From the NCBI RefSeq assembly GCF_000247695.1, contig NW_004624854.1:1993157-2057156 (forward strand): DNA of 64,000 bases, given 5' to 3'. The notes below the pieces were generated by a model. It made no database searches and was not told the DNA's origin. It saw only the letters and a list, made by a program, of their open reading frames with translations. This DNA comes from Heterocephalus glaber (taxonomy: Eukaryota; Chordata; Mammalia; Rodentia; Bathyergidae). Below are positions 24,291-37,020 of the stretch, piece by piece. A program made the translations under genes and the position numbers. Each line of letters starts with the position of its first letter. Position 1 is the stretch's first letter.

Positions 24291-27200
24291 TAGTAAAAAA
24301 GGAGAATTTAACATCTAGATTATTGTGGGTGATAAATCAATGTGCATGTGTTTGTGAAGAAGCAGGGCATGGGAGTATATTTTCTTTGTTATAAAATCCT
24401 CAACATCCTCTCTTCGGACTCAGCATTAGCAAAATGAGACTTGCAGGGCTGGATGATTTCATTCTGTTCATGCATTAGGATGGAGGCATATTTTACAAAG
24501 TCCTTGTGTTAATTGACATGGAAAAATACTGCTCCCACCTCATACTGTAGTCTCTGTAGTTTCCCCACAAACACAACTAGCCGTGAAGAAATGGCTCACT
24601 TGAAACTAGCTGTAAAGTGCATTGTCACTCACGTGTGTATATAACTTACCACTTGGCACACACCATTCTGTTTACACAGGAAAATGCCTCACTTTCTGGA
24701 GGCTCTGGAATAGAATGTAGGAGGTTAAATTCCAGAACCTGAGCACGAGGGTCACTTGGTCATAAGAGAAAGAACAAAATCAGACAGATGAGATTCTTCA
24801 GAATGAAGGAATATCTTTCAGTAACGTGTCCTCTAGACAATAAACCTGCACCTGACTAAAATATGTGGAATTCTAGTAGCACTGGGCATAACACATTTTT
24901 CAGAGTGCTTTTCGTTGATTCTCATAGAGTGATACAAATGTAGAGTCACTTTCCAGCAGAAGACATAGGTGGCGATTCAGACTTCCAGAATTTACAGTGT
25001 TTTATAAATTTGTGAAATTGCACAGTGGACAAGAAATAGCTAAAGCAATACAAATATCATTTGTAAAGCTTCTGTAGTAAAAGGAAAAAAGTCTTTGAAG
25101 ATTGAACTTAGATCATTACAAGATGTATAGAATCACAGTTTTCTTCCATCAATATATCATGTCTAGGAAAAGGAATTAATCTATTTGTTATGGGCAGGGT
25201 TGGACACCACACAGCCTAGACCCACATTGGCTGTGTTCAACATGAGAACAGTATTAATGGATCTGCAGGAATAGTGGAAATATTATCTGTCCACTCTTCA
25301 CTCATAGACACCAGCAATGTAGTAAGGAGACATGTGAGTTTAATGCCATGTTCCCTGGTAATTATGGCTGCATATTTTGATGCAGTGTTTTGCTTAGGTT
25401 AAGGATATTGTTACTATTTTGAATGCAGCATGTTGAGTAAGTCTTTTTAAAGAATAGCTTTTTTTATTTTTGTCTTAAAGACTTTCTATTAATAAGATTA
25501 AATCTTACATCAATTCCTGACCCTCCAGACCTCTGGGCACAGCCTCATACACCATTGATATGCCATTGCTGGCCACATCTTTGCCTTTATACCAGCCCAC
25601 TTCTCTGAACCCAAACATATTTCCAAAAGTAGCTGTGACATTTCCACTTAGATGCTTAAAACAGCCCTCAAAGACTAAGGTCACCCATAAAACTTTCTTC
25701 CAAATGTGGCTTTTCTCCTATGTCTGGTGAAAGGAACACTGAAGTTGTAACTGCAGAAGAAAGCCACTCTCTTCTCCTCCATTCCACACCATCTCAGTGA
25801 ATCCTGCTCAGCTCTGTGTCCTGCATACTTTGTTTCTCACTGCCGTATCCATGATCTTGCCATGATGTATGATCCCACCTTGGGTACAATCTGTCTCCAG
25901 ATTCACTCTACCTCCCTCTGAACACACCTTGTAGGCCATGTAGTTTCCAAAAAATGTTGGGATGAGCAATTTTCAAGTCATTTTTGGTATATATGTCTGG
26001 TTACTTCATTGATAATATTTTGATTTTCTCTCAATTCTTCTTGAGAACCCCTGAAATATATTTCCAACCACACCCTCTTTCAATTAAATTTTATATGATA
26101 GCTTCTCATAGTTTCATTATTTGTACTTATAAACAGACATCTTTTTTTTTACCTTATTACTTTGGGGAAATATCCTTTAAAGTTACATATTGGTTGTTTG
26201 AAATGTTAGTGCATTTGCTAATCATTTGGGAAACGTTGCCAGCAATCCAGAAACAACCCAGGGATGCTTGTCCTCCCAGATGCATAGAAATTTCTGAGGT
26301 CCAAATTTGGCTAAATCCTCTCTAACACCTATGGCCTAGAGACTTACTTTGTTTAATAAGGAAATGAATCATGCCCATATACTTCAGGCACAGTCAGTTT
26401 ATTTAAACAAAAACAATAAATTGTACATTGCACCCTAAATATTAGTTTTCATTTTTAAAGAGGAACAAAATAAAATTGTAGCCAATACGCTAGTAGTAAA
26501 AAAAAAAAAAAAAAAGCTTTGGTCCTAAGATTCTATGACATTTGGTAAAGAATATTGTCAATTACTTCTTTCCTAAGAAACCAAAAACTAAGAACAATGA
26601 GATGTATTTTGTTTACTAGAAATGGAAATATGCATTTTATTTATAAACCAAGATTAAAAACAAAATAAATGAGAAAAAAATAAGCAAGAAAAAAGCAAAA
26701 TTAACTTCCCCAAGTTTCATCACTTTCCTTTCATTTTACGTGATTATTTTTAATACCTACTCTTATTGAAATAAAGTATCCCTCAAACTTCACATGGGCT
26801 TATTACATGGTTTTTAAACAAAATGTATATCAGGTCTACCTAGAAAGCATTTTGTAGACTCTATATATCAAATATCCCCCTTCCAGTTTAGAATTTCTAG
26901 TTATGGACCAACACATGTGCAATTGCAATAAAGTAGCAAGGTCTCTAACCACAATTTGGATATGTATCCACAATGGGGAATCACTGAGTCAGAGGTGGTA
27001 GATATTAGTAAGTTTAGTTACAAAATGTCACATGTTCCTGAGAATTTTTATGCTTCCTAATATACTTATTAAATCTTTTTATACTCACTGATTTTCCTAA
27101 TTTTCTTCCCCAAAATGTTTAAACTGACATAGTTATTAACAGTAGGATTACTTTTTCTGATCTTTTATGTAACACGCTAAGATTATAAATAATGTATTTT

Positions 27201-28740
27201 GGATAAAAAATGAAATAAAAATATGTAATGTTAGGGAAAGCATATCTAGAGCACAATGTAAGTTCAGAGTAATTTGATTCAATTGTTGACATTGTATATT
27301 AGGTAGTAGATGAGTTACTAGATAGAATATTCAGTATGTACACGCACTGAAAATCAAAATTATAGATTACAGTTCATTTCTTCTAACTTTTTGTTCTTCA
27401 ATTTGCAATATAATAGTAGAGTTTTATGTGCTCTTAAAGTTTAAAAAATTGCTTTAGAAGCTCCAAAGGTCATTCATGGATACATCAATTAACAAAAGCA
27501 TCTAAGTGGAAGCAACTGGAAAGTCCTCTCTGCACTTACTATACTGCTTTCTGATATGAAAGTGAAAAATAGAGCTTAGTATTTATTAAGTCCTATACTC
27601 ATTTTATTTAAAAGTTCACATATCAACTTGTATATTTGGAGGAAAAATATAACCAAGAATTATCTTTTTAAAAAGCAGTGAAAGAGCTCAGCAGGGAATC
27701 AATGCATAACTACAAGATTTTAGCTGATAATATTAGAAATATTGCCTTTGGTAGAATTTTCCAACATAGAATCAAGTGTTTACATTTATGTATTTTATTG
27801 TTATTCAACTATGGTTGTATATCATAATTGCACAATAATTGATAATCAGCAAGTTCAGTAAGATTGTTCAGAACTTACAAAATAACAATTTTCACCTCCA
27901 CACAAAACTCATTAGAGATATATGAAATTAAAGTCCAATATGTTCAGGCTCACTTAAGGGAATGTTCATATTTTTCCTCTATTCCTAGATACACTGGAAA
28001 GAAAGCTAGCATCCTTTTCCAATGGAAGCAGACACGATGGGAAGCACGGGGGATCCAAAGGTGAGCCGACTCCATTGAAACAAGTGAAAAGAGAATTCAT
28101 TCATCAGGCTGTGAAATACCACTAGAAAATAACTCCCAACACCCAGTGCATGCACTTTCATCAATGGAAGCTTATGAATGTGTGATTATATAGAGAAGTA
28201 CTTACTTTGGGTATTTACAGTTAAAAATGGTATTCATTGAAAATGGTACCAATAATGATATTATTAAAAACTACAGCACTTATGAAATGCATTCCATTAT
28301 TAAAACATAGGGATACATTTTGGATGCATACCATTATACAAATAGTTCTATATATTAAATTCTTCCAGGGAAAAATTCTAAGAATCTGTACATTTAGATC
28401 AACTGTCAGGAAATTAGCACTCTGTTAGTCTGCATGAAATTCTGTGGTATTTGAATATGGCACAGGTGTTCTGATGCGGTAGCGTCAGCAGGCAAACACT
28501 CTCTTCTGCATTTCCTCATCTGTTGTATACAATTCAGAGCATTCTTCCTTGGAATAATTTTGCTACTATTCTCATATAAAATCTGTGTTTTATTTTCCAA
28601 AACAATTTTTAAAGACTGTATAAGAAAAACGATTTCCTAATGGGAAACTTCAGGGCAGAAATTAATGGTCTCCTAACTCTTAGAGTAAAGCGCAGATAGC
28701 TTACATAGATAAGCAAACTGCAAAATCAGTGTTTATTTCT
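24291..28740. other. Unassigned AT-rich DNA
   Basis: More than 4 kb with no recognised gene. An A17 run sits at 26500-26516. A stretch at ~25590-25830 has a weak look of an old mammalian-wide repeat ('gacatttccacttagatgct') but the family is not assigned. A 113-codon frame at 25984-26325 has no recognisable motif. Confidence 0.4.
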
Positions 28741-28829
28741 ACTTTCTTTTCTGTTTTGGTACCAGGGATCAAACTCGGGACCTTGCGCTTGTGAGGCAGG
28801 CAGTGGCACTACTGAGCTAAATCCCCAGC
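28741..28829 (-). mobile_element. ID-like SINE with 14-bp target duplication
   Basis: A minus-strand full-length unit ('gctggggatttagctcagta' to 'ctggtacc'). Perfect 14-bp copies of 'cagtgtttatttct' at 28727-28740 and 28830-28843 flank it, the signature of L1-driven target-primed insertion. The tail is short and degenerate. Confidence 0.95.
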
Positions 28830-28843
28830 CAGTGTTTATTTCT

Positions 28844-29317
28844 AAAGAGTGTCTGTCTGTCCTTTAGATTGTGAATTTTTCAATTAAAAGACACTTGTTT
28901 ACATGCATATTGCATTTACATGCATATTCTGCATTTCATATACTTTTCTCAATATGGTGATTTACAGACAACTGACACTAGCTTCTAAATGGCTTATACT
29001 TACTCCTTTTCTAAATATCATGGTGTATATGTCTGCTAAAGATGTCTTATTATATAAATTGTTTTGTATTTTATAGAGAAGATAATATAGCACACTAAAT
29101 TATTATTCTCTAGTATTAAGTGGATTAGGTAGAATCTGTAAAACTCTACTGTCTGTTTTGGTAGTCACTAACCAAATGTGCCTATACAGCTTTTGATGTA
29201 AGTTAACTAAAATTAAGTGAAATTTAAAACCTAGTTTTTAACTTACAAGCTATGTATCAAGGCTTCAGCCATGTGTAATCAGTGACTACCAAAGCTTGAT
29301 GGAATAAATCTATCTTT
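28844..29317. other. Unassigned AT-rich DNA
   Basis: Nothing is recognised in this stretch. Confidence 0.5.
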
Positions 29318-29402
29318 GGGCTAGGGATTTAGCTCAGTGGCACTGAGTCTGACTCACAAGTGCAAGGTCCTGAGTTTGAACCCTGGTATGGAAAAAAAAA
29401 AT
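29318..29402 (+). mobile_element. ID-like SINE
   Basis: A full unit starting 'gggctagggatttagctcag', with a B-box like 'gagtttgaacc' and an A10 tail. It is about as diverged as the other copies in the window. Confidence 0.92.
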
Positions 29403-30095
29403 CCTTGCAGGAAATCCCCCTAAAGGGCATGCAATACATTGTATTGTCCACCAGAAAAATACAGTCCAATCATAAGCTAGTTGTTGTTGAAATATAAATA
29501 AAATGATATGGCAAATATTTTGACAAGTTGACCATTAATCACTTTAGGTACTCTGTGGAACTTTAATTTCCAAAGAATTTGTATCCCCAAAAGATACTCT
29601 TTTCTGAGTCTGAATGGTAATTAACATCAAATGGGAGAAATTAGCCATCTGTAAGTACAAGATATTCTAGGATGTAAATAACATGTATGGAGCTAAGAGG
29701 GCTGAGAATCCAACTGCTGCTAATATAACCGAGGGAACACTGGAAATCATTTTAAACACACTGGAAAAAGATCTTAATGTATGGGCAAAATTTTGCAGCA
29801 GTATTCTTCAGAGAAAAGGTATCACATGTTAATGTATCATTAACATGTGATACATACATTATGTTTAAAAATTTAAACATAAACTATGCCACATAGAAAA
29901 ACAAATTACTGTATATGATCCCAATCACAGCTGTAAAACTATATCCAAAACTGTCTTGTAATGATATTATGACACTAATAAAATCACATTATTCATGAAG
30001 ATTTACATCTTTGTAAGTTTACAAAGTATTTTCTTATACCTGATTTTATTCTCAGTGATATGAGAAAGACAACATGAAGGAGAAAACATGAGATG
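29403..30095. other. Unassigned AT-rich DNA with a double hairpin
   Basis: No gene or repeat family is recognised, apart from the inverted repeats listed at 29820-29882. Confidence 0.5.
29820..29882. repeat. Two adjacent perfect hairpins
   Basis: The first has 15-bp exact arms at 29820-29834 and 29838-29852 around a 3-base loop. The second has 11-bp exact arms at 29859-29869 and 29872-29882 around a 2-base loop. They are 6 bases apart. Confidence 0.95.
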
Positions 30096-30505
30096 AAGGC
30101 ACACCATATTGGCCTTATATCTAGATATTATTAAGGCTTACATCTAGAGAAACATCTCATGTGCTCATAGGTGGGGCTTTTGGGAGGTGACTGGTTCATG
30201 GAGACATGATGCTCATCAGTGGCTTAATCCTCTGATAGGTGTACAGCTAAATGCGATGTGCAGAAGTGCAGTCTGGTTGGAGGAGGAGGTCACTGGGGGT
30301 GTGGCTGGGAAGTCTGTCGCCCTCCTCCTCCCTTGATCTCTTTCTGCTGCTCTAGTTCTTTCTTTTCTGCTCTGGCCCTCTGCCTTGGAGTCAGCTGACT
30401 GTGGACTGAATCCTCTACAAACTGTGAGCCAAAATAAACCTTTCGTCCTTTAAGTTATAGGTGTTGAGTATTTTGTCTCAATAATGAGAAGGCAACTAAG
30501 ACACT
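30096..30505 (+). mobile_element. MaLR-type LTR, plus strand
   Basis: It carries the LTR order seen in other copies here: 'tgctcatcagtggcttaatc', 'gaggaggtcactgggggtg', 'ccttggagtcagctgactg', 'gagccaaaataaacctttc' with an AATAAA polyadenylation signal, and an end like 'gcaactaagacac'. It is most likely a solo LTR, as no internal sequence is seen. Confidence 0.75.
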
Positions 30506-30839
30506 TATTTCAATTTAGTGAAAGGCCCCATACATCATGATTCCCAGGCATGGTTATAATAGTTTATATGCCTGCATCTTGATGCTGCTTAGAATAGTGT
30601 GTTGAACAGAGGAGAGGAAGATTCAGGTCATCATAAAAATAAAAATAACTAGACTACTTATTTATAAATTGAAACATCCAGGTCATGTGTCAGGAGTAAG
30701 TATATACTGTGATCCAATGTGGAAGATAAGTAATGAACATTATACTGAAGGAAGACCAAGAACAGAGAGAAAATCTCTTCCTGAAGAAACAGAAACATTT
30801 TACATTTTGGTTCTGGGCTCCTTTTAGGGCTTGATTCTT
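30506..30839. other. Unassigned DNA
   Basis: Nothing is recognised. The right end (30825-30839) is the left target-site copy of the next SINE. Confidence 0.5.
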
Positions 30840-30926
30840 TTTTTTTTTTTTGGTACTGGGGATCGAACTCAGGTCCTTGCACTTGTGCAGCAGGTGGTGA
30901 AACCACTGAGCTAAATTCCCGGCCCT
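30840..30926 (-). mobile_element. ID-like SINE with 15-bp target duplication
   Basis: A minus-strand unit with a poly-A tail (T run at 30838-30851). The 15-mer 'tagggcttgattctt' is found at 30825-30839 and 30926-30940, a near-perfect target duplication. The body is complete from A-box to 'ccagtacc'. Confidence 0.95.
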
Positions 30927-30974
30927 AGGGCTTGATTCTTATATTTCACATATGTCTTAACTGTTTTCTTTGTT

Positions 30975-31345
30975 GCTAGGAATATATATTTGGCATCCAC
31001 AACTGAAGGAGGAGAGATTCATTTTGCTTCAGTTTGCAGAGGGTCAGTCCATAGTTGGCTGACTGCAAGGCAAGGGAGCCTGGCAAAGGAGAAAGAACTC
31101 CGACATAGCAGCAAGAAGCAAAGAGAAATCAAGGGAGAGAAATTCCTAGGCCATGCCCTGAGTGACCACCCTGTCGGACAAGGCTTCACCTCCCAGCATC
31201 ACATTTAGTTATAAACTCATCAATGGGCCAATCCACTGATGAGTATCACGCCCCCTTTATCTAATCATGTCCAAAGGTTCTACCTATGAATGAAGGAGTT
31301 TTGGAGGGACATCAAGATATAAACCATATCAACATATGAAAGAGA
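30975..31345 (-). mobile_element. MaLR-type LTR, minus strand
   Basis: This is the complement of the MaLR LTR family seen elsewhere in the window, including 'agtccatagttggctgactg', 'aatgggccaatccactgatg', 'ggttctacctatgaatgaag' and the terminal 'gatataaaccatatcaac'. The last parts match the minus-strand LTR at 58.05-58.52 kb closely. Confidence 0.7.
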
Positions 31346-31900
31346 TCATGCAGAATTTGTCTCTGAATGGATATTTTACAAGCTCCCTCCAGATTCATCC
31401 ATGTTATTACAACTGACAGATCTTCCTTCTTTAAAGTCAATATTATTACTCCATGGTTAATATGTGCCATATTTTCTCAATCTAACATCTGTGGATAGAT
31501 CTTTGGGTTGATTCCATATTTCAGCTGCTGTGAATAACACTGCACAATGTCTTTCCCATACTGAAAGTACAGCTATCATTTGGACTTACTGATTTTATTT
31601 TCTTTGGATTTATACTGACCAGCAGGATTGGTGGATGATATGATAGCTCCTCTGTTAGTTTTTTAAGGATTCCATTGTGTTTTCTATAGTAATGATACTA
31701 ATTTACGTTTTACATTCCCACCAATAATGTGCAAGGACTCTCTTTCCTCCACATCCTCAGCCACTCTGGATACCTTTCATCTTTATGGTAAAAGCCATTC
31801 TAACACATAGGAGATGATTTCTCATCTTGGCTTTTTCACTTCTCTGACAACCAGTAGTGTTGAGCACTTTTACATATATCTATCATATATGCCTCTGCCC
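31346..31900 (-). mobile_element. Old L1 LINE 3' region, antisense
   Basis: The plus strand shows antisense L1 3' UTR landmarks: 'ccagattcatccatgttatt', 'ttgggttgattccatatttc', 'ctgctgtgaataacactgc', and 'cattcccaccaataatgtg'. It is non-coding and diverged. Confidence 0.75.
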
Positions 31901-33495
31901 CTTCTTCTATTTCTCCTCCTCTTCTTTAGGTACTGTATAGCCATTCCTTTTTCCTATTTTTCGGGTGAATTTTCTTTCTCTTGCTATGACATGGCTTTGA
32001 AATATGAGTAAGAGTTTGTTCAACCAGAAAATGATGAAGGCTATCTGGGACAGAGAAAATGGCATAGCAAAAGTCACAGAATGATAAATGCTTATGAAAC
32101 CATCCTCCTCTGAGTTTTTTTTAAGCATGATATTATTGTATCATGTTTATTTACCCCTGGATGAACAATGATGTTATTTTCTGAACTGAGAGTTGAGGAT
32201 GTGATCCAGGTTTAGTAAACAGACAACAATTAAGTAAGTACACACACTATAAGGCAGCCTGAGGTTCTGCTTCATACCTGCTCAAATTAAATAGTTGATA
32301 TGCAATGATAATTTTGAGTGGAATTGTCTTTTCATTTCTAAGCTACCCTAGAATTAAGATGAAATAATATTCTCCTTTTGACAGAATATACCACTGCTCA
32401 TATATCTATCAATTTCTTACTTAGCATATATTTGAGATACATGATTAATCTTTCCTTTGTATTTGTATATCATTGTGACCAAATTGAAAGCCTGTTGGTT
32501 TTATGTATTTTAAGGCATTCTCCCTACTGTAATAACTGGGAAAAGAAGACAGGCAGAATGAACTTCAATATTCCATGGCATGTGGGATGGAGTGAAATTC
32601 GGTAAAAAAATGGATCACATTTACAGTTATTTCTAGATAGAATACTAACCTTGTATTTCTGTGGAAAAATGTGAAGTTTCTGTGAACATCTTGTTTTTCT
32701 ATAAATAGTACTGCAATTTGTTGGGAAAAACCCCATAAGCTAAACACAAAGTAGATTAGTTCACTGTCAAGGAGTTTAACCAAAATGATAAATAAATATC
32801 TGAGGCAAAAATGTGAACATGGTTCAAGGAGAATCAAGTAAACCAGACAAAAGAAGAGGAAAAAGGACAGCTTTAGTATGGGTAGCGCAGAGCACTTGAA
32901 GGAAATCAGCATTCAGGGAGAAAAGGCTCTGGAAGAGTCCTGGCTAAAAAAGGTGCACTACCAGCTAGTAAAATGAGGGAAAAGAAGTTCATCAGCCTTC
33001 AGATGCAGGGATACTTGGACATAGTCCTGAGTTTGTGATGCATTTAACATGTCTAGAGAACAGAATCTTACACAAGATTAATGAATTCTCTCAGGAAAGG
33101 ATATGGTCAGATAATTTGACCCACCACACACAAACACAACTCCAGGAATAACTTTCCATTTATTCTCTTAGATGAAGGAATCCCAGAGACAAATACTCTG
33201 ACTGGACCTTGCATACTACATTTTACCAAGTTCTAGCAGTTTCTTCTCCACTGACTCTTTGCTTTCTTTAGCTGCTCCTTTTATGCTGCTGGGATTGTTT
33301 TTTGTCAAGAGGGTAATCCAACGTGACTTTCTCACTAAGAATTCTGTGTAGCTTGATGTATATTGAATGAATGGCTACAAGACTCATTTACGATGACAAT
33401 GGCTTACAGATGTTTGCTTTTTTGTATTTGTATAAAAACTGAAAAGTGTTTTCTAACACAACATGAGTCAATTCACAACTGTAAAATCGGTGTGT
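31901..33495. other. Unassigned AT-rich DNA
   Basis: No gene is recognised. A 115-codon minus-strand frame (32565-32912) is rich in Phe, Leu and Ile, looks membrane-like by composition only, and is probably chance. Confidence 0.4.
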
Positions 33496-33499
33496 AATG

Positions 33500-33615
33500 C
33501 AGAGTAGGCCAAGCATGTGTCAAGTCCTGAGCACTATCCTACCAGTTATGAGGAACACAGAAGAGATTTAACATGACGCCTACCTGCACTGAACTTGCAA
33601 TTTATTTAAAAGAGA
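33500..33615 (-). mobile_element. MIR-like SINE remnant
   Basis: 'agcatgtgtcaagtcctgag' followed by 'ggaacacagaagagattt' resembles the complement of the MIR family's size-variable core ('tatgtgccaggcactg'). It is very decayed. Confidence 0.4.
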
Positions 33616-34000
33616 ACCCCTGCACATTATTTCATCCCAAAGGTCTGGGAAAGTCTTGTATTTCATGCCATAGATGCCATGTGACTGGCATTCCCAGAGG
33701 GAGTGATGTGTAGTCATGACTGGTTCAGTAGAATTTGCATGGAGGAAGCAACTTTATTTGGGCCTTAATGATGGTTAGGATTAGATGACGGGGAAAGGAA
33801 TAGATGTGTACAATAGGCCTATCCTGAAGCAAGGCACATGATTTACTCATAGATTAACAAGAAAACAAAATAAAATACCTGGTTTTAAGGAGGGTATAAT
33901 AAGGAGCAGAAGAACAAAAAAGAAGTGTGTATTTATATTTAACGAAAGTTTATAAAAAGAGAATTGTCAAGTTTTAGGCAAGCCTGGGTGTGATCTTGAT
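33616..34000. other. Unassigned DNA
   Basis: Nothing is recognised before the short tandem array. Confidence 0.5.
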
Positions 34001-34050
34001 CATACTTGGTCATACTCAATCATACTTGATCATACTTGACCAAACTTGGC
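34001..34050. repeat. 10-bp tandem array, five units
   Basis: Five consecutive 10-mers share 'catact' followed by four variable bases (the last unit begins 'caaact'). TGATCA-type palindromes fall across unit borders. It ends ~15 bp before the apparent start of the LTR to its right. Confidence 0.85.
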
Positions 34051-34064
34051 AGTGGTCTTGATCA

Positions 34065-34662
34065 TGTTATTACAGACAGGTAAGTTAGGTAGAAATATTA
34101 CAGGCAGTGAGACAGGGCTAGGCCCTCAAGGGAGTCAGTGCAGAAATTGAGAACATAGTACAGCTGTGTCTGGAGGCACTTCTGTCAAAGGCCAAGCCTC
34201 AAGATAAGGACAGAATGACCAGGCCTACGTGCCTCCCTAAGGGATAAGCAGAAAATTAAAAATTATATTACAACTGATACCACCTGGTCCAATAAAGTCT
34301 AGTTAGACATCAGCCACCAAGGACTTCCCGATCCATCCCTTCTTAAAAAGGCCTTTGTTCTTTTCATGAACAGTTGCTACATGAACTGCTTCCCTATTGG
34401 GTCAATATTACCTAAGCGGCTATTCTTACAATCTTATTGGTTGATCATAGTTTTAACCCACATTTTACCCACCTTGTGACTTTGTACCATCTTGTGATTT
34501 TTGCTCTATAATTTTCCTTTGAGAAGTTGGCAATCCACTTCCGGGTCTCCTCCTGTCTCTCAGGAGCTATCTCTCTCAATAAATTTTTCTTACTCATACC
34601 CTCCCTTGCTCCTTAGAATTCATTCTTCAATTTTGGGGGTCACGAACTTGGCATATCCAACA
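34065..34662 (+). mobile_element. Probable solo LTR of a class I endogenous retrovirus
   Basis: The segment has LTR-like ends (TGTT at 34065, AACA at 34659-34662), a TATA-like site near 34504-34511, an AATAAA signal at 34578-34583, and a U5-like tail ending in 'ttttgggggtcacgaac', typical of gammaretrovirus-like LTRs. No primer-binding site or internal gene is visible to the right, so it is most likely a solo LTR. No matching target duplication was found, so the ends are approximate. Confidence 0.6.
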
Positions 34663-36215
34663 TCTAGAAGTTGGGAACTGTATTATTTCCCCTATATCAG
34701 TGTGAATTTCTCTGACAAGTGGGATGTTAGTGGATGTGATAAATACAGTGTTTTTAAAAGTGTTTTTGTGGAGGACATGGTCCAGGATGTTTTTGTTTTT
34801 GTCAGGATAAGAAAAAACTCCAGAGCTACACAGCTGCTTCTTTCAGAACCAAGTGGAAACTTGTGATAAGGATGCATAGCTGAAGTGAAGTCCACCAACC
34901 TGAGATCCAGAGCCTGGAGAAGATCTCCTAATACAGGGAGGCTCATATACCCAGGAGGACGAATAAATGCTGTCTTTGTGTGTCACAGCTTTTGCCAATA
35001 CAGTAGCTATAGATTTTGCTGTACTCAATCCACTTTCAACTATCATATATTTTACTTGTGAAGAATTTTAGAAAGCTTTGCCATCTATAACTAAAGATTT
35101 TTTTCTTCATGAAACTTCAAGTTTTCTTCAACAATGTATTTTAAAAATATAAATCTTAGGAATTAAATGTATATTTTAAGTATTTAGTCACTGCAACCAC
35201 AGTTACAATATAAATACTGTTTCCAAAGGCCACTTAACATTTACATTTTTGGACTTATTAGCACAAATTAAATTGGAATGGCTAATTTAAAATTTCCTAT
35301 ATATTTAGAATAGCAATATAATTCTGAATCCTAAAGTCTCTTAAGAGATTTGTTGTTTTTTAAATTTAAATCAAAAATTTAATATATTGATTTATGTTGC
35401 TCCAAAATTGCTGTTTATCTATTTCTGTAACTTTTGCTGAAGTTTTATTTTTCTGAATATTTTGTTGTATTTTGTAACAGCACACAAATTTTCAAAAATA
35501 CCAAGTAGTGTTTAGTTGTGCTAGAAAGAATTGTCTCATTTGCTAGTAGGCATTCAAATTGATTTTAAACTGAAGATAAAACAGAAAAGAAATGCATTAT
35601 ACAAAAGGATGATGTGATTAGGGAACTGAAGTGACAAAAAGCCAAAACATCATTTTATAGATTCATAACATGGAGAAAGGGGTTTAAATACATATTCTTC
35701 TCAGGAACAATTCCATTGTTTACACAAGACTGACTCAGTCTGAGTGCATGTGATAATTTTAGAATTATTTGAATAACCAAAATTAATGTGTTTACAGGTT
35801 GAGAAATATGATAACATTACTGATCACCAAAAGTAAGATGTGTGACTGGTTTCAACTTTAGAAAATGAATGCTCTATGAATATAATGATTTCACATTGTC
35901 TATAAATTGATGGATTTTGCTCATAAACTCATAGTTAGATACATTATTGCATATATGGATTATTTTAAGCTTGGAATTGAATTATAGCTACATTTCTCTA
36001 ATTGTGTTTTCAAAACGAAGGCCCACTGGGTAAGTGACTGTGGGATTCACCACCAGCAATAGAGTGGAAATTGCTGTTCAGCAAGTAGAAGGTTATAATT
36101 TCAAAAATTCAATCCTAAATTCACTTTAAAATACTACACCTAGATATTTTTTCAGTATTCCTTCTCATGCTTTGAATTTTTCTGTTTATTATTTTCATTT
36201 TTAATTATATTAAGA
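34663..36215. other. Unassigned AT-rich DNA
   Basis: No gene or repeat family is recognised. Frames at 34692-35046 are chance-like. Confidence 0.45.
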
Positions 36216-36760
36216 AAACTAATATTCATTTGCCTTGAAGAACAGATTCTTTGACGAGTCTCTGTGTAGATGGCAGATAGAATTCATCCAGGCCATCTGC
36301 AGTTTCTCAATTTCTTTCCAGACACTAAATGTTCTTTCTAGGGTAGAAAAATCCCTCAGTGTGGCAGATCGGTGTGAGTGAATGGAATGTCTAGACAAGT
36401 CTGGGTAGAAGGTACCGATTCCCAGGGTTTGCCCCTTGGTCGGAAAAGAGCCCGTCTGGGGGCCCCAGGACAGTCTAGGATCAAGGCTAAAACTCCTGAA
36501 GGCCCCAGAAAGTTGGGAAGGAAATCCTGATGGTGACGCTGAGCACATTGGCTCGCCTGGCTTTCAGCTGCTACGAGTGCCTCCTCCCTCCTCACCACCA
36601 CCTTCCCTTGCTGCTTTTGTACTTGCTATGAGAACAGAATCAGGGGAACCAAAAGGAAAGGAGTAATGAACAAAATGTTCTGGACTTCCCGAACAGTGCT
36701 GGGGAGTTCAGAGGACCCCGCCCCAGCAAAGCAACTTTTAACTGGTGAAAATCACTTGGG
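36216..36760. other. GC-rich patch with an unrecognised 109-codon minus frame
   Basis: Base composition changes sharply from AT-rich flanks. A minus-strand frame (36219-36548) ends in a basic, helix-prone part ('SVWKEIEKLQMAWMNSICHL', residues ~76-95) and a second minus frame overlaps it. I recognise no family. The patch could be an old retrocopy, an LTR remnant or an unannotated exon. No splice sites or polyadenylation signal decide between these. Confidence 0.3.
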
Positions 36761-36850
36761 AGAAATCAGTCTTCAAGATCGTCAGGAAGGACGCAGCAAA
36801 CGGAAAAGTATTTATTCAAGATCTGTTGACTCTCATTAAGAACTGTGTCT

Positions 36851-37011
36851 GAGTGGGGTGTGGTAGTACATGCCTGTAATCTGGGCATTCTGGGAGGCTG
36901 AGGCAGGATAATTGCAAGTTTGAACCCAGCCTGAGCAATTTAGTGGCTTGGAAAGATAGTTCCATGGGAATTCTTTGGATTCAATCTCTGGTACTGGTAA
37001 AAGAAACCAAA
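36851..37011 (+). mobile_element. B1-dID composite SINE
   Basis: The left part is a 7SL-derived B1/Alu-like monomer ('ggtagtacatgcctgtaatc', 'ggaggctgaggcaggataat'). The right part is a partial ID unit ending 'ttcaatctctggtact'. A 9-bp target duplication, 'aagaactgt', lies at 36838-36846 and 37012-37020. Such fusions are known from squirrel-related rodents, dormice and beavers. Confidence 0.88.
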
Positions 37012-37020
37012 AAGAACTGT

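Noticed and set aside
34501..34866. 121-codon plus-strand frame
   Set aside because: Its first half is the R/U5 part of the solo LTR and the rest shows no protein similarity.
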